A DNA stretch of 64,000 nucleotides from Sphingomonadales bacterium (GCA_022844405.1 JALHLV010000006.1:91409-155408), one strand, 5' to 3'. Positions 54,988 through 64,000 are shown, numbered from the stretch's first letter. Notes: generated from the letters alone by a model not told the origin. Program-made: numbers and translations.

Positions 54988-55204
54988 CACCGCGGCGGCG
55001 GCGGCCCGAAGGTAGCGATCCGAGGCGAGGCTCCGGCCTGGCGTACCGAGGGTTGAAACTTTCCGGGCCGTTGGCTAGTTTGCGTTTCACCAGGCCGGAC
55101 CCTCTGGCAGCCTCCCGCTGTGAAGTCGGACTGGAATCAGCCAGTGGTCCGTGCATGCCAAACTCACATCGTACCTGTGATAGCTCAGCCGGCAAGGTCG
55201 GCCG

Positions 55205-55867
55205 ATGAGCGAGATGTTCTCGCCGGAGATCATCGCCGCCTTCCTTCAGGTCATCATGATCGACCTGGTGCTGGCCGGCGACAACGCCATCGTCATCGGC
55301 CTTGCCGCCGCCGGCCTGCCCAGGGAACAGCGCGCCAAGGCGATCCTGATCGGCGTGCTCGCTGCCACGGTGCTGCGCATCGTCTTCGCGCTGCTCACCA
55401 CCAAGCTGCTGGCGATCATCGGCCTGCTGCTGGCGGGCGGCGTGCTGCTGCTGTGGGTGTCGTGGAAGATGTGGCGCGAGCTGCGCGTCTCGGCCCAGGA
55501 AGAATCGAACGCCGCCGAGGCCCTGGCCGATGCCGACCTCAACCATGACGGCACCATCGCCGGCGGCGCGCCCAGGAAAACCTTCGCCCAGGCCGCCTGG
55601 CAGATCGTCATCGCCGACGTCTCCATGTCGCTCGACAACGTGCTAGCGGTGGCCGGCGCCGCGCGCGAGCATCCCTGGGTGCTGGTGTTCGGGCTGGTCC
55701 TGTCGATCGCGCTGATGGGCCTCGCCGCGTCGTTCATCGCCCGGCTGCTGCAGAGGCACCGCTGGATCGCCTATGTGGGCCTGCTGGTCATCCTCTACGT
55801 GTCGCTCGACATGATCTGGCGCGGCGCGCACGAGGTGTGGCCGCATATCAACGGCGGTCTGGGCTGA
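55205..55867 (+). CDS. TerC-family membrane protein
   Basis: A 220-residue integral membrane protein with about seven helices. The family motif is IDLVLAGDNAIVIGLAA, and the second half repeats it as VIADVSMSLDNVLAVAG. Relatives export Mn2+ or other metals. A cytoplasmic loop contains DLNHDGTI (111-118), which looks like the first half of an EF-hand but lacks the final Glu. The 217 nt upstream (54988-55204) show no gene; I looked for a yybP-ykoY riboswitch and did not see one. Confidence 0.88.
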   Translation: MSEMFSPEIIAAFLQVIMIDLVLAGDNAIVIGLAAAGLPREQRAKAILIGVLAATVLRIVFALLTTKLLAIIGLLLAGGVLLLWVSWKMWRELRVSAQEESNAAEALADADLNHDGTIAGGAPRKTFAQAAWQIVIADVSMSLDNVLAVAGAAREHPWVLVFGLVLSIALMGLAASFIARLLQRHRWIAYVGLLVILYVSLDMIWRGAHEVWPHINGGLG

Positions 55868-55888
55868 CGCAAAGGGTTTCTGTGTCGC

Positions 55889-56290
55889 TCAGTTCTCCGG
55901 GCGACGCAGGATTCCGGGTGGGAGCGTTACCCAGTCATGGCGCGCGCTTTCCCATACCGACTGCACCGGCGCGGGAAATGACGGATCGGCGAACGCTCCG
56001 ACGGCAAGCGCAATGACGTCGGCGAATCTCTCCGGCTCCCAGTAGACAGTCGATCCGCATATCGGGCAGAAATGGAACGTAACGGCCTGACCGCTCTCGG
56101 AACCACGCGTGAAGGGGCTGGCGTCTCCGGTGACCGTCAGGGCTTCACGCGCGAAAAAGGCCGCGATGCCGAACGCACTGCCGGTCCGGCGCTGGCACTC
56201 CAGGCAATGGCACAGGGAGACGCTACGCGGTTCGCCTTCGCAGGTTACATGGAGCTGGCCGCAACTGCACGACGCCTGACGTGTGATCAT
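55889..56290 (-). CDS. GFA-family zinc protein
   Basis: A 133-residue member of the glutathione-dependent formaldehyde-activating (GFA) family. Zinc-binding cysteines occur in ASCSCGQLH, SLCHCLECQRRTGSAFG and FHFCPICGSTVYWE. The CHC..C and CxxCG pattern is typical. True substrate unknown in most members. It lies tail to tail with the TerC gene. Confidence 0.88.
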   Translation of the reverse strand: MITRQASCSCGQLHVTCEGEPRSVSLCHCLECQRRTGSAFGIAAFFAREALTVTGDASPFTRGSESGQAVTFHFCPICGSTVYWEPERFADVIALAVGAFADPSFPAPVQSVWESARHDWVTLPPGILRRPEN

Positions 56291-56347
56291 GACGATCTGC
56301 CCTCACCCGGATGGTGAAGCTGAGCACGGCTGCAAGTCGAAGGGAAG

Positions 56348-56422
56348 TGGCGATCCCTACGGGAATCGAACCCGTGTTTACGCCGTGAAAGGGCGTCGTC
56401 CTAACCGCTAGACGAAGGGATC
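56348..56422 (-). tRNA. tRNA-Glu (TTC)
   Basis: 75 nt with encoded CCA, minus strand. The acceptor stem is GATCCCT with AGGGATC. The anticodon loop CTTTCAC gives anticodon TTC, and the T arm is ACGGG-TTCGATT-CCCGT. Discriminator G. It lies between the GFA gene and recJ. Confidence 0.97.
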
Positions 56423-56489
56423 ATCGCGGAGCCCGGTTTCTACATACTGGCCCCAATCGGGTCAAGGGGCTTTGAGCCGTGCGCCAGGC

Positions 56490-58289
56490 TCAGAAAACCG
56501 GCGCGGCATCGTCGATCATGAGCTGGCATTCGAGGCGGCCCATCCAGCGGTCGGCGCGCAGGTGGCCGGCGATATGGAGCGCCTCGCCCTTCCCCGCCGC
56601 CGTCAGCAGGCCGGAGCCGAGCGGGCCTTCCATGGCGCGGAAGGCGATGGCTTTGAGCCGGCCGCCATCCCTGCCCGCGACGATGCAGCTGACATGGGTT
56701 TCGCCGACGATGTTGGCCTTCACCAGCTTGGCCTGGGGCAGCACGAAACGCGGCTCGCGGTGGCCCGAGCCGTAGGGGCCGGCCTGCTCCAGCAGCTCGA
56801 CCAAGCCGGGCGTGGCGCCCATCACCGACAGCAGCGCGTCGACGCGCAGGCCGCGCGCCTCGTCCGCCATGCCGGCGCGAGCGCCGAGATGGGCGTTGAA
56901 GAACGCCTTCAGGTCGGCGATGCGGTCCTCGCGGACGGTGAGGCCCGCCGCCATGCTGTGGCCGCCGCCGTTCTCCAGCAGCCCGGCCTGCGCCGCGGCA
57001 CGGACCGCCGCGCCCAGGTCGACGCCCGGCACCGAGCGGCCCGATCCCTTGCCGATGCCGCCGTCGACGGCGATGACGAAGGTCGGGCGGCGGTACTTGT
57101 CCTTGAGCCGTCCCGCGACGATGCCGATCACGCCAGGATGCCAGCCGGAAGACGCGGCGACCATGATGGCGTCCTCGCAGCCCTCGCCGAGACAGGCGAC
57201 GGCCTCGGCCTGCACCGCCTGCTCGATGGCCTTGCGCTCCTGGTTGAACACGTCGAGCTCGGCGGCGATCCGGCCCGCCTCGAACGGATCATCCGTGCTG
57301 AGCAGAATCGTGCCCATGTCGGCGCGGCCGACGCGCCCGCCCGCGTTCACCCTGGGGCCGAGCACGAAGCCGGCATGATAGGTGCCCGGCGGCTCGGTCA
57401 TGCCGCCGACGTCGGCGAGCGCCGCCAGCCCGGCATTGCCGCGCTTGCGCATCACCTTCAGGCCCTGAAGCACGAAGGCCCGGTTGAGCCCCCTCAGCGG
57501 CACCACGTCGCAGACGGTGCCGAGCGCGACAAGATCAAGCCAGTCCAACGGGTTGGGGCGCGTTCTTCCAGTGAACCAGCCAGCCGCGTCGAGCGCGCTG
57601 TTGACGCCGGCGACCAGCAGGAACGCGACGCCGACCGCCGCGAGATGACCGAACTGGGCGCGCAGCGTCTCGTCCTCGTCCTGCCGGTTGGGATTGACCA
57701 GCGCGGTGCAGGGCGGCAGCGACGCATCGGCCTGGTGATGGTCGACGACGATGACGTCGAGGCCCATCAGCCGGGCCGCAGCCAGCGGCGCGGTCGCGGT
57801 GGTGCCGCAGTCGACGGTGACCACGACGGCGGCGCCCTGGTCCTTCAGCGTCCGCATGGCGGCTTCGTTGGGGCCGTAGCCCTCGCGGATGCGGTCGGGA
57901 ATGTACCAGGCCGCGTTGCCGCCGACGGCACGCAGGAAGCGCAGCATCAGCGCCGTCGAGGTGGCGCCGTCCACATCGTAGTCGCCGAACACGGCGATCT
58001 TCTCGCCCGTGGTAACGGCGCGCACCAGCCGCTCGACGGCCCTGTCCATGTCGCGCAGCGCCGGCAGCGCCGGCAGCAGCGCGCGGATGGTGGGATCGAG
58101 GAAACCGGGCACATCGTCCACATCGACGCCGCGCGCCAACAGCACGCGGGCGACGACTTCGGGGATCGAATGACGCTGGGCGCAGGCCTGAACCAGACGC
58201 TCGTCGGCGTCGGCCATGTGCCAGGATTGGCCGGTCAGGGAGTTCCGGACACCGAGGATCGCAGGCTGATCGGTGTCCGCGACCGCCAT
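56490..58289 (-). CDS. recJ: Single-stranded-DNA exonuclease RecJ
   Basis: A 599-residue DHH-family 5'-3' exonuclease. Motifs: GDYDVDGATSTALMLRFL, VVTVDCGTTA, VIVVDHHQADA (DHH), and the DHHA1 region GKGSGRSVPGVDLGAA with GGHSMAAGLTV. Acts in repair and recombination. It lies 1 nt after glpX. Confidence 0.95.
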   Translation of the reverse strand: MAVADTDQPAILGVRNSLTGQSWHMADADERLVQACAQRHSIPEVVARVLLARGVDVDDVPGFLDPTIRALLPALPALRDMDRAVERLVRAVTTGEKIAVFGDYDVDGATSTALMLRFLRAVGGNAAWYIPDRIREGYGPNEAAMRTLKDQGAAVVVTVDCGTTATAPLAAARLMGLDVIVVDHHQADASLPPCTALVNPNRQDEDETLRAQFGHLAAVGVAFLLVAGVNSALDAAGWFTGRTRPNPLDWLDLVALGTVCDVVPLRGLNRAFVLQGLKVMRKRGNAGLAALADVGGMTEPPGTYHAGFVLGPRVNAGGRVGRADMGTILLSTDDPFEAGRIAAELDVFNQERKAIEQAVQAEAVACLGEGCEDAIMVAASSGWHPGVIGIVAGRLKDKYRRPTFVIAVDGGIGKGSGRSVPGVDLGAAVRAAAQAGLLENGGGHSMAAGLTVREDRIADLKAFFNAHLGARAGMADEARGLRVDALLSVMGATPGLVELLEQAGPYGSGHREPRFVLPQAKLVKANIVGETHVSCIVAGRDGGRLKAIAFRAMEGPLGSGLLTAAGKGEALHIAGHLRADRWMGRLECQLMIDDAAPVF

Positions 58290-58290
58290 G

Positions 58291-59280
58291 TTACCTCTTG
58301 CCGCGGTGCTGGGTCTTGATGGTGCGGATGGTCTGCGACCACGAGCGCATCACGATGGTCTCGGTGGTGCAGCCGCCCGGGATCAGCCGGACGCCTTCCA
58401 ACATGGAGCCGTCGGTGACGCCGGTGGCGGCGAAGATCACGTCGCCCGACACCATGTCCTGAAGGTTGTATTTGCGGTTCAGGTCCTTCACGCCCCACTT
58501 GGCGGCGCGGGCCTTCTCGTCGTCGGACTTGAACAGCAGCCGGCCCTGGATCTGGCCGCCGATACTGCGCAGCGCCGCCGCCGCCAGCACGCCTTCCGGC
58601 GCGCCGCCCGAGCCCAAGTAGATGTCGATACCGGTGTTCGGGTCGGTGGTGGCGATCACGCCGGCGATGTCGCCGTCGCCGATCAGGTGGATGCGGGCGC
58701 CGGCCTCGCGGATCTCGCGGATCAGCTCGGCGTGGCGCGGACGGTCGAGCACGCAGGCGGTCAGCTCGCCGATCGGCACGCCCTTGGCCTTGGCCAGCGC
58801 CTCGAGGTTTTCCTTGGGCTTCTTGTCCAGGTCGACGAGGTCCTTCGCATAGCCGCCGCCGATGGCGATCTTGTCCATGTAGACGTCGGGCGCGCGCAGC
58901 ATGGTGCCGGCTTCGCCGATGGCGATCACCGCCAGCGAGTTCTGCATGGCCTTGGCCGCGATGGTGGTGCCTTCGAGCGGATCGAGCGCGATGTCGACCT
59001 TGGGACCGCCGCGGCCGACTTCCTCGCCGATATAGAGCATCGGCGCCTCGTCGCGCTCGCCCTCGCCGATCACGATGATGCCGTCGATGTCGAGGTTGTT
59101 GAGCTGGGTGCGCATGGCATCGACGGCGGCCTGGTCGGCGGCCTTCTCGTCACCGCGGCCCACCAGACGGTGCGCGGCGATGGCGGCGGCTTCGGTGACG
59201 CGCACGATCTCCAGAACCAGCATCCGGTCCAGTGCCGACTTGATATCCATGTCTTTCTGCACGTGCCCTTCCCTCTTCAT
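58291..59280 (-). CDS. glpX: Class II fructose-1,6-bisphosphatase GlpX
   Basis: A 329-residue enzyme of gluconeogenesis. Metal and substrate motifs are GEGERDEAPMLYIGEEVG and DIALDPLEGTT, with GDGDIAGVIA further on. The start at 59280 follows GGAGAGCGGCG; an internal ATG after 10 residues is an alternative. It follows hom by 15 nt. Confidence 0.95.
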   Translation of the reverse strand: MKREGHVQKDMDIKSALDRMLVLEIVRVTEAAAIAAHRLVGRGDEKAADQAAVDAMRTQLNNLDIDGIIVIGEGERDEAPMLYIGEEVGRGGPKVDIALDPLEGTTIAAKAMQNSLAVIAIGEAGTMLRAPDVYMDKIAIGGGYAKDLVDLDKKPKENLEALAKAKGVPIGELTACVLDRPRHAELIREIREAGARIHLIGDGDIAGVIATTDPNTGIDIYLGSGGAPEGVLAAAALRSIGGQIQGRLLFKSDDEKARAAKWGVKDLNRKYNLQDMVSGDVIFAATGVTDGSMLEGVRLIPGGCTTETIVMRSWSQTIRTIKTQHRGKR

Positions 59281-59295
59281 CGCCGCTCTCCAGCC

Positions 59296-60588
59296 TCAGA
59301 ATGTTTCAATCCGGATCACCTCGGGCTTTTCCGCGATGAACGGCAGCCTGGCGATCCTGGCCAGCGCCCGCATCATCTTCGCCTCGGCGACCGCGTGGGT
59401 GGTCATCACGAAGCTGACCGGATGGCCCGACCCGTTGGGACGCTGCAGCAGCTCCTCCATGGACACGGCCTCGTCGCGCAGGGCGGCGGCGATCTCGGCG
59501 ATCACACCCGGCTGGTCGTCGACCGACAGCCGCACATAGTAGCGGCCCTCGTAGCCGTCCATGGCGAGGTTCCTGGTCTTGCCCGCGCCGGCGACCGGCG
59601 GCGAGAGCACCGCATGGATGTGTCCCTGGGCGATGTCGATGAGATCGGCGGCCACGGCCGACGCGGTCGGCCCGGCGCCCGCGCCACGGCCCTGATAGAC
59701 CGTCTGGCCGACGAAATCGCCCTCGGCGACCACGGCGTTGAACACGCCGTTGACCGCGGCGATGGCCTTGTCGGCGGCGACGAGGCAGGGATGCACCCGC
59801 TGAAGCAGGCCCTTCTCGCCATGCGTGGCGATGCCGATCAGCTTGATCCGGTAGCCCAGCTCGGCGGCGAACTCGATGTCGAGCGGCGTCACCTGGCGGA
59901 TGCCCTCGATGAATATCGATTCGAAGTCGAGCGGCGTGCCGAAGGCGACGCTGGCCAGGATCGCCAGCTTGTGGGCGGTGTCGATGCCGTCCACGTCGAA
60001 GCTGGGATCGGCCTCGGCATAGCCGAGCTGCTGGGCCTCGGCGAGCACGTCCGCGAACGCGCGGCCGGTGTATTCCATCTCGGTCAGGATGTAGTTGCAG
60101 GTGCCGTTGAGGATGCCGTAGATGCGCGACAGGCTGTTGCCGGCAAGACCCTCGCTCAGCGCCTTGACGACGGGGATGCCGCCGGCGACAGCCGCCTCGA
60201 AGCGCAGCGCCACGGCCTTCTTCTCGGCCAGCGCGGCAAGCCTAGGACCGTGCCTGGCGATCAGCGCCTTGTTGCCGGTGACCACGGACTTGCCGGCGTT
60301 GAGCGCCGCCTCGACCAGCTCGGCGGCGATGCCGTCAGCGCCGCCGATCAGTTCGACGACCACGTCGACATTGGCGTCGGACGCCAGCGCCATGGCGTCG
60401 TCATGCCAGGCGATGCCGTCGAGCGCGATGCCGCGGTCGCGGCCCTTGTGGCGGGCGGAAACGGCGGTGACCCTGATCTCGCGGCCGCAGCGATGGGCGA
60501 TCAGCGCGCCGTGCCGGTTCAGCAGCTGCAATACACCACCGCCGACCGTACCGAGGCCGGCGACGCCGACGCGAAGCGGCTTGTTCAT
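59296..60588 (-). CDS. hom: Homoserine dehydrogenase
   Basis: A 430-residue NAD(P)-dependent enzyme for homoserine on the way to threonine and methionine. The N-terminus is GVAGLGTVGGGVLQLL, catalytic-domain marks include FEAAVAGGIPVVKAL and GILNGTCNYILTEM, and a C-terminal ACT domain (YYVRLSVDDQPGVIAEIAAA) gives feedback control. It overlaps the aminotransferase stop by 4 nt. Confidence 0.95.
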   Translation of the reverse strand: MNKPLRVGVAGLGTVGGGVLQLLNRHGALIAHRCGREIRVTAVSARHKGRDRGIALDGIAWHDDAMALASDANVDVVVELIGGADGIAAELVEAALNAGKSVVTGNKALIARHGPRLAALAEKKAVALRFEAAVAGGIPVVKALSEGLAGNSLSRIYGILNGTCNYILTEMEYTGRAFADVLAEAQQLGYAEADPSFDVDGIDTAHKLAILASVAFGTPLDFESIFIEGIRQVTPLDIEFAAELGYRIKLIGIATHGEKGLLQRVHPCLVAADKAIAAVNGVFNAVVAEGDFVGQTVYQGRGAGAGPTASAVAADLIDIAQGHIHAVLSPPVAGAGKTRNLAMDGYEGRYYVRLSVDDQPGVIAEIAAALRDEAVSMEELLQRPNGSGHPVSFVMTTHAVAEAKMMRALARIARLPFIAEKPEVIRIETF

Positions 60589-61802
60589 GCGCTCGCCACC
60601 TTCAGCTCCTGCACGCCGCTGCCGAGGAACTTGCGGACGGCGCGGGCGGCCTGGCGGATGCGCTGCTCGTTCTCGACGATGGCGATGCGGACGTGGTTGT
60701 CGCCGTACTCGCCGAAACCGATACCCGGCGCGACCGCGACGGAAGCTTCCTGCAGCAGCAGCTTGGCGAACTCGTTGGAGCCGAGATGGGCGTACTGCTC
60801 CGGCACTGGTACCCAGGCGAACATGGTCGCCTCCGGGCTCGGGATCTCCCAGCCGGCCTGGGCGAAGCTCGAAACCAGCACGTCGCGGCGGTGCCGGTAG
60901 ATCTGGCGCGCTTCCTCGACACAGTCCTGCGGGCCGTTGAGCGCGGCGGTCGCGGCGACCTGGATCGGCGTGAACGCGCCGTAGTCGAGATACGACTTGA
61001 TGCGCGACAGGGCCGAGATCAGCTTGGCATTGCCGGCGGCGAAACCGATGCGCCAGCCGGGCATGGAATAGGTCTTGGACATGGAGGTGAATTCCACGGC
61101 CACGTCCCGGGCGCCCGGCACCTGCAGGATCGACGGCGGCGGCACGTCGTTGAAGTAGATCTCGGCATAGGCCAGGTCCGACAGCACATAGAGGTTGTGC
61201 TTGCGGCAGAAATTGACGACCTCGGCATAGAAGTCCAGGTCCACCACCTTGGCCGTCGGATTGGCCGGGAAGTTCACCACCACGGCCATGGGCGCCGGCA
61301 CCGAATGCTTCACGGCGTGGGCCAGCCCGCGCATGAAATTGGCGGTGAAATCGCCGTCCAGCGCCATCGGCAGATGCCGGATCGCCGCGTCGGCGATGAT
61401 GAATCCAAAGGCATGAATCGGATAGGACGGATTCGGCACCAGGATCACGTCGCCCGGCGCGCTGATCGCCGACGCCAGATTGGCCAGGCCTTCCTTGGAG
61501 CCCAGGGTGACGATCACCTCGGTTTCCTGGTTCAGGTCGACGCCGAAGCGGCGGCCGTAATAGTTCACGAATGCCTTGCGCAGCCCCGGCACGCCGCGCG
61601 ACTGCGAATAGCGGTGGGTGCGCGGGTTCCTCACCGTCTCGACCAGCTTCTCGACGATGTGCTGCGGAGTCGGCAGGTCGGGATTGCCCATGCCGAAGTC
61701 GATGACGTCCTCGCCACGAGCTCGCGCGGCTGCCTTCATCGCGTTGACTTCCGCGAAGACGTAGGGAGGCAGGCGTTTGATGCGATGAAACTCGGCGGAC
61801 AT
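60585..61802 (-). CDS. Class I/II PLP aminotransferase (AlaC / LL-DAP-aminotransferase type)
   Basis: A 405-residue aminotransferase. IDFGMGNPDLPTPQHIV and VILVPNPSYPIHAFGFI precede the PLP Lys in TSMSKTYSMPGWRIGFAAG. Its coupling to hom (ATGA) suggests an amino acid from the aspartate family or alanine. Exact substrate uncertain. It is divergent from phaC. Confidence 0.9.
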   Translation of the reverse strand: MSAEFHRIKRLPPYVFAEVNAMKAAARARGEDVIDFGMGNPDLPTPQHIVEKLVETVRNPRTHRYSQSRGVPGLRKAFVNYYGRRFGVDLNQETEVIVTLGSKEGLANLASAISAPGDVILVPNPSYPIHAFGFIIADAAIRHLPMALDGDFTANFMRGLAHAVKHSVPAPMAVVVNFPANPTAKVVDLDFYAEVVNFCRKHNLYVLSDLAYAEIYFNDVPPPSILQVPGARDVAVEFTSMSKTYSMPGWRIGFAAGNAKLISALSRIKSYLDYGAFTPIQVAATAALNGPQDCVEEARQIYRHRRDVLVSSFAQAGWEIPSPEATMFAWVPVPEQYAHLGSNEFAKLLLQEASVAVAPGIGFGEYGDNHVRIAIVENEQRIRQAARAVRKFLGSGVQELKVASA

Positions 61803-61992
61803 GGATCCTTACTTTCGGTTGGGATGACCTCTAATAGCAGGGTGCCCGATCAAGTCAAAGCGCATCCTGTTTCGCTTTTCCGGGGCATATCTGATGCGCC
61901 GGAATAGCGGGTGCTCGCGGCGGATTCGCGGTTACTTTTCACTCCGGCGCCATTTCGGGTAAGCTGCACGCCAAGGGAACGGAGGACCTCCA

Positions 61993-63798
61993 ATGACGTC
62001 GCGCGAAAACGGATCCGGCCAGATGGGCTACAGCCCCGAACTGGCGGAGAACCTGGGTCAGATCGCGATGGAGTACCAGAAGCTCCTCACCGCTTTCCTC
62101 AAGAAGCCGCAGGCGTCCGCGCCCGATGTTCCCGGCTTCGATCCCAGCAAGATGGCCGACGCCTGGGTCGAGTTGGCCTCGAGCTGGATGAACAACCCGT
62201 CCAAGGTGATCGAAGCCCAGCTCGAGCTGTGGCGCGACCTGATGGTGCTGTGGCAGAACATGGCGCTGCGCGCCATCGGCCAGGAGCCGCCGCCAGTGGT
62301 CGAACCCGCGCCCGGCGACCGGCGCTTCGCCGGCGAGGACTGGACCAAGAACCAGATCTTCGACTTCATCAAGCAGTCCTACCTGGTCACCTCGCGCTGG
62401 TTCACCAACTCGGTTCGCGACGCCGAGGGCCTCGACGAGCGCACCCGCAAGAAGCTGGAGTTCTTCTCCAAGCAGTTCGTCGATGCCATGTCGCCGACCA
62501 ACTTCGTGCTGACCAACCCCGAAGTAATGAAGGAAACGCTGGAGACCGGCGGCGAAAACCTGGTCCGCGGCCTGAAAAACGTGCTGAAGGACCTGGACCG
62601 CGGCAAGGGCCAGCTCGCCATCTCGATGACCGACTTCGACGCCTTCGAGGTGGGCCGCAACGTGGCGGCGACGCCGGGCAAGGTGGTGTTCCAGAACGAC
62701 GTGATCCAGCTCATCCAGTACACGCCGACAACGGAAGCGGTGTTCAAGACGCCGCTGATGATCATGCCGCCGTGGATCAACAAGTTCTATATCCTGGACC
62801 TGCAGCCGAAGAATTCGTTCATCCGCTGGGCGCTGGGCGAAGGCCATACCGTGTTCGTGCTGTCCTGGGTGAATCCGGACGAGCGCCTCGCGGAGAAGAC
62901 CTTCGAAGACTACATGGTCGAGGGTCCGCTGGCGGCACTCGATGCCATCGAAAAAGCGACCGGCGAACGCAAGGTCAACGCCATCGGCTACTGCATCGGC
63001 GGCACCCTGCTCGCCTGCACGCTGGCCTACATGGCGGCCAAGGGCGACGACCGGATCAACTCGGCCACGTTCTTCACCGCGCAGGTGGACTTCACCGAGG
63101 CCGGCGACCTGTCGGTGTTCATCGACGACGACCAGCTCGAGGTGCTCGACAAGCAGATGGCCGAGAAGGGCTATCTGGACGCCAGTTCCATGGCGACCAC
63201 CTTCAACATGCTGCGCTCCAACGACCTGATCTGGTCATTCGTGGTCAACAACTACCTGATGGGCAAGGATCCCATGCCTTTCGACCTGCTGTACTGGAAC
63301 TCGGATTCCACCCGCATGCCGCGGGCGCTGCACAGCTACTATCTGCACCGCATGTATCACGAGAACCGGCTGGTGACGCCGGGCGCCATCGTGCTGGGCG
63401 GCGTGCCGATCGACCTCACCAGGATCAAGACGCCGATCTACATGCAGGCCGGCAAGGAAGATCACATCGCGCCCTACAAGTCGGTGTTCAAGGGCGTCAA
63501 CCACTTCTCCGGCCCGACCAAGTTCATGCTGGCCGGCTCCGGCCATATCGCCGGCGTGATCAACCCGCCGGCCGCCAACAAGTACAACTACTGGGTCAAC
63601 GACAAGAACCCGAAGACCCTGGAAAAGTGGATGGAAGGCGCCGTCGAGCATCCCGGCTCGTGGTGGCCCGACTGGCAGGCCTGGATATCGAAAAAGTCCG
63701 GCAAGAAGGTGCCCGCCCGGGTGCCGGGCGATCGTGGCCTGACGATCATCGAGGATGCGCCGGGGAGTTATGTGACCAGTTCGCGGCCGGCGGCGTAG
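61993..63798 (+). CDS. phaC: Class I polyhydroxyalkanoate synthase
   Basis: A 601-residue PHA synthase. The lipase-like box is GYCIGGTLLA with catalytic Cys334, and Asp and His of the triad are further on (KEDHIAP and GSGHIAGVINPP). The N-terminal domain (about 30-230) is typical of class I. GGAGG precedes the ATG. phaA, phaB and phasins are not in this window. Confidence 0.95.
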   Translation: MTSRENGSGQMGYSPELAENLGQIAMEYQKLLTAFLKKPQASAPDVPGFDPSKMADAWVELASSWMNNPSKVIEAQLELWRDLMVLWQNMALRAIGQEPPPVVEPAPGDRRFAGEDWTKNQIFDFIKQSYLVTSRWFTNSVRDAEGLDERTRKKLEFFSKQFVDAMSPTNFVLTNPEVMKETLETGGENLVRGLKNVLKDLDRGKGQLAISMTDFDAFEVGRNVAATPGKVVFQNDVIQLIQYTPTTEAVFKTPLMIMPPWINKFYILDLQPKNSFIRWALGEGHTVFVLSWVNPDERLAEKTFEDYMVEGPLAALDAIEKATGERKVNAIGYCIGGTLLACTLAYMAAKGDDRINSATFFTAQVDFTEAGDLSVFIDDDQLEVLDKQMAEKGYLDASSMATTFNMLRSNDLIWSFVVNNYLMGKDPMPFDLLYWNSDSTRMPRALHSYYLHRMYHENRLVTPGAIVLGGVPIDLTRIKTPIYMQAGKEDHIAPYKSVFKGVNHFSGPTKFMLAGSGHIAGVINPPAANKYNYWVNDKNPKTLEKWMEGAVEHPGSWWPDWQAWISKKSGKKVPARVPGDRGLTIIEDAPGSYVTSSRPAA

Positions 63799-63819
63799 TT
63801 TTCAAATCCCCAATCTCAT

Positions 63820-63894
63820 TGTCATCCCGGCGAAAGCCGGGACCCAGGGGATCGTAGGACTGTATCCCTTCCCCTTTCTGGATCCCGGCCTTCG
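63820..63894. repeat. Palindromic repeat interrupted by an IS element
   Basis: The left arm TGTCATCCCGGCGAAAGCC (63820-) and the returning arm CTGGATCCCGGCCTTCG (63879-63894) frame a 75-nt element. The right arm stops at TTCG, where TGTTGCGTCCCGG begins; an intact copy would continue CCGGGATGACA. The left arm also occurs alone at 21135. Confidence 0.65.
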
Positions 63895-64000
63895 TGTTGC
63901 GTCCCGGAGGGTTGGGTTGATAGCTTTGGTGTAGCCTGTGGCATCCGCTGGGTGGAGGAACGCCGATGCTTGTGAAGTTGCACGCGAATGCGACGACTAC
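63895..64000 (+). mobile_element. Left end of an IS481-type insertion sequence (cut by window)
   Basis: From 63895 the sequence changes to TGTTGCGTCCCGGAGGGT, with a TGT end as in many IS481 elements, followed 71 nt later by the start of a transposase-like gene. The right end and target duplication are outside the window. Confidence 0.55.
63966..64000 (+). CDS. Start of an IS481-family transposase (partial)
   Basis: Eleven complete codons are visible: M-L-V-K-L-H-A-N-A-T-T, then the frame is cut. This matches the N-terminus of IS481-type transposases as remembered (LVKLHANA...). GGAGG lies about 8 nt upstream. Identification rests on these few residues and the context. Confidence 0.55.
   Translation, partial: MLVKLHANATT

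Noticed and set aside
54988..55204. Possible yybP-ykoY manganese riboswitch before the TerC gene
   Set aside because: The conserved riboswitch sequence blocks were not found on reading.
1..64000. CRISPR arrays, prophage genes, integrase
   Set aside because: No spaced direct repeats, cas genes, phage structural genes or integrase were seen.

Overview
The window is 64 kb of GC-rich, densely packed chromosome. Many gene pairs overlap by 1-4 nt. Gene content points to an alphaproteobacterium: a MucR/Ros regulator, a PopZ-like polar organiser, the order PIMT-like/tolC/popZ/valS, the order dgt-argS-SPOR-nagZ-scpAB-tatABC-serS-surE-pcm-nlpD, class I PHA synthase, and intergenic repeats of types common in that class. 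The genus cannot be fixed by eye. Nearly everything is core or housekeeping sequence; no prophage, CRISPR array or large island was seen.

1-13 kb (mostly minus strand) is one long cell-envelope, protein-export and chromosome block: dgt, argS, a SPOR protein, nagZ, an M50 protease, scpA/scpB, tatA/B/C, serS, surE, pcm and an NlpD-like LysM/M23 lipoprotein. The dgt frame has no ATG, GTG or TTG at its conserved N-terminus and appears to start at CTG. 12.6-19.3 kb holds erpA behind a good sigma70-like promoter, a VIT-family transporter, several small unknown genes, xth, a NitT/TauT/NMT1-type ABC importer whose lipoprotein starts with TTG, and an unknown secreted, membrane-anchored protein.

19.3-27.3 kb: ilvD, a repeat-filled gap, valS, popZ, tolC and a PIMT-like methyltransferase. 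27.4-32.4 kb: tRNA-Cys and tRNA-Asn, a VapBC-type toxin-antitoxin pair with two tandem palindromic operators, mucR, dinB and a two-component system. The histidine kinase gene overlaps dinB tail to tail.

32.6-44.7 kb is metabolic: a Rieske oxygenase, queC/queE/queF for 7-deazaguanine, a cysK-sseA-metC-GNAT sulfur operon, a zur operon carrying two unknown secreted proteins, hisI, and modBC without an adjacent modA. 44.7-56.4 kb holds two histidine-rich secreted proteins with a shared C-terminal motif, a hotdog thioesterase, a free-standing biotinyl domain, small oxidoreductases and a methyltransferase, a remnant of a PQQ sugar dehydrogenase, DUF502, a possible glycosyltransferase beside gmd, an epoxide hydrolase, a quinone oxidoreductase, a glutathione peroxidase, mscL, a TerC-family gene and tRNA-Glu.

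56.5-64 kb: the recJ-glpX-hom-aminotransferase operon, divergent phaC, and the left end of an IS481-type element that appears to have inserted into one arm of an intergenic palindrome at the window edge.

No clear new system was found. The best leads are the CTG start of dgt, the unknown secreted genes in the zur operon, the paired histidine-rich secreted proteins, and the PIMT paralogue lacking the usual active-site motif.
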